This document shows, one piece after another, positions 5,252 through 5,619 of a stretch of 5,619 bases of DNA. The translations under genes and the position numbers were made by a program. Each line of letters opens with the position of its first letter. Within the stretch, counting starts at the first letter, position 1. The notes under the pieces were generated by a model. The model did not search any database and was not told where the DNA came from. It saw only the letters and a program-made list of their open reading frames with translations. Source of the stretch: Cyanobacteria bacterium UBA1186 (GTDB lineage: Bacteria; Cyanobacteriota; Vampirovibrionia; Gastranaerophilales; Gastranaerophilaceae); the NCBI GenBank assembly GCA_002309875.1, contig DBYM01000063.1, positions 386 to 6,004 of the forward strand, given 5' to 3'.

Positions 5252-5619
5252 ATGGAAAATATTTTAGAAAACCTAAATGCCGAGCAGCTTGATGCCGCAA
5301 AGACAACTGAAGGTGCGTTGCTTATATTGGCAGGGGCAGGCAGCGGAAAGACAAGGGTGCTGACAACTCGTATTGCATATATGATTCAGCAGGGTACTAT
5401 TTCCGGAAGGATTTTGGCAGTTACATTTACCAACAAAGCGGCAAGAGAGATGAAAGATCGTTTGGCTTCCATTCTCGGTGAAAATGTCGTTAAATATATG
5501 TGGGTAGGCACTTTTCACAGTATCTGCGGAAGGATATTGAGACAGGATATTGAGAATTATTCGTTCCAGTCGGGGAAAAAACTTGATAAAAACTTTACCA
5601 TATATGATGAAACCGACTC
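5252..5619 (+). CDS. pcrA: UvrD/PcrA-family DNA helicase, N-terminal part (runs off window)
   Basis: UvrD/PcrA proteins are superfamily 1A helicases that unwind DNA 3' to 5' with ATP in repair, replication restart and removal of RecA filaments. Only the first 122 residues are present; the family normally has about 700-780. The N-terminus MENILENLNAEQLDAA carries the Q motif (LNAEQ, Q12), AGAGSGKT (27-34) is Walker A/motif I, VTFTNKAAREM (57-67) is motif Ia, and VGTFHSICGRILR (85-97) is the conserved TFHS region. There is no frameshift or stop in the visible part. ATG at 5252 is the only usable start, since a stop codon lies in frame at 5225-5227 and the next Met is beyond Walker A. The ribosome site is unusual: AGGGG ends one base before the ATG, while a better spaced GGA is at 5240-5242. 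The gene is divergent from the SLOG gene. Choosing between pcrA and uvrD, or excluding Rep, needs the missing C-terminal part. Confidence 0.93.
   Translation, partial: MENILENLNAEQLDAAKTTEGALLILAGAGSGKTRVLTTRIAYMIQQGTISGRILAVTFTNKAAREMKDRLASILGENVVKYMWVGTFHSICGRILRQDIENYSFQSGKKLDKNFTIYDETD

Noticed and set aside
5273..5518. Cys-rich open frame on the - strand opposite the helicase
   Set aside because: Antisense to the Walker A and motif Ia codons of a clear helicase; the Cys content comes from reading Gly/Ala/Thr codons backwards.

Overview
The window carries six genes in two divergent blocks and looks like ordinary chromosome of an AT-rich, Gram-negative-type bacterium. The best guess is a non-photosynthetic relative of cyanobacteria (Vampirovibrionia/Melainabacteria, for example gut Gastranaerophilales). 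This rests on the DprA-like SLOG protein at 4589-5164, whose motif string resembles a short protein that I recall as typical of cyanobacteria. A KdsC-type phosphatase adds support for an LPS/Kdo-type envelope. The assignment is an inference from recalled family features, not from a search.

Layout, left to right. At 25-52 a rho-independent terminator on the + strand runs into the 3' end of comEC, so a + strand gene probably ends just outside the window. On the - strand, kdsC (2458-3000) and comEC (45-2441) form a two-gene operon. Its promoter lies in the 124 bp gap 3001-3124, which it shares with a small + strand gene (3125-3409) encoding a 94-residue protein that may be a minimal STAS-like domain. 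That small gene converges on, and overlaps by 6 bp, a - strand gene for a 389-residue all-helical HEAT-like protein (3404-4573). The helical gene is the second gene of an operon led by the SLOG/DprA-like gene (4589-5164). After an 87 bp divergent intergenic region, the + strand gene of a UvrD/PcrA-family helicase starts at 5252 and runs off the right edge.

Three products touch DNA uptake or processing: ComEC (DNA import channel), the DprA-related SLOG protein and the UvrD/PcrA helicase. They sit in three separate transcription units, so a common pathway is suggestive only. The most useful observations are: the better supported comEC start is GTG at 2441 (with a GAGGTT ribosome binding site and no overlap with kdsC) rather than TTG at 2489; a near-symmetric -10 box (GATATAATATC) sits between the divergent SLOG and helicase genes; two convergent genes overlap at their stop codons with no strong terminator; and a perfect 9 bp inverted repeat lies inside the end of the small gene. 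I found no CRISPR array, tRNA, rRNA, insertion sequence or clear novel defence system.
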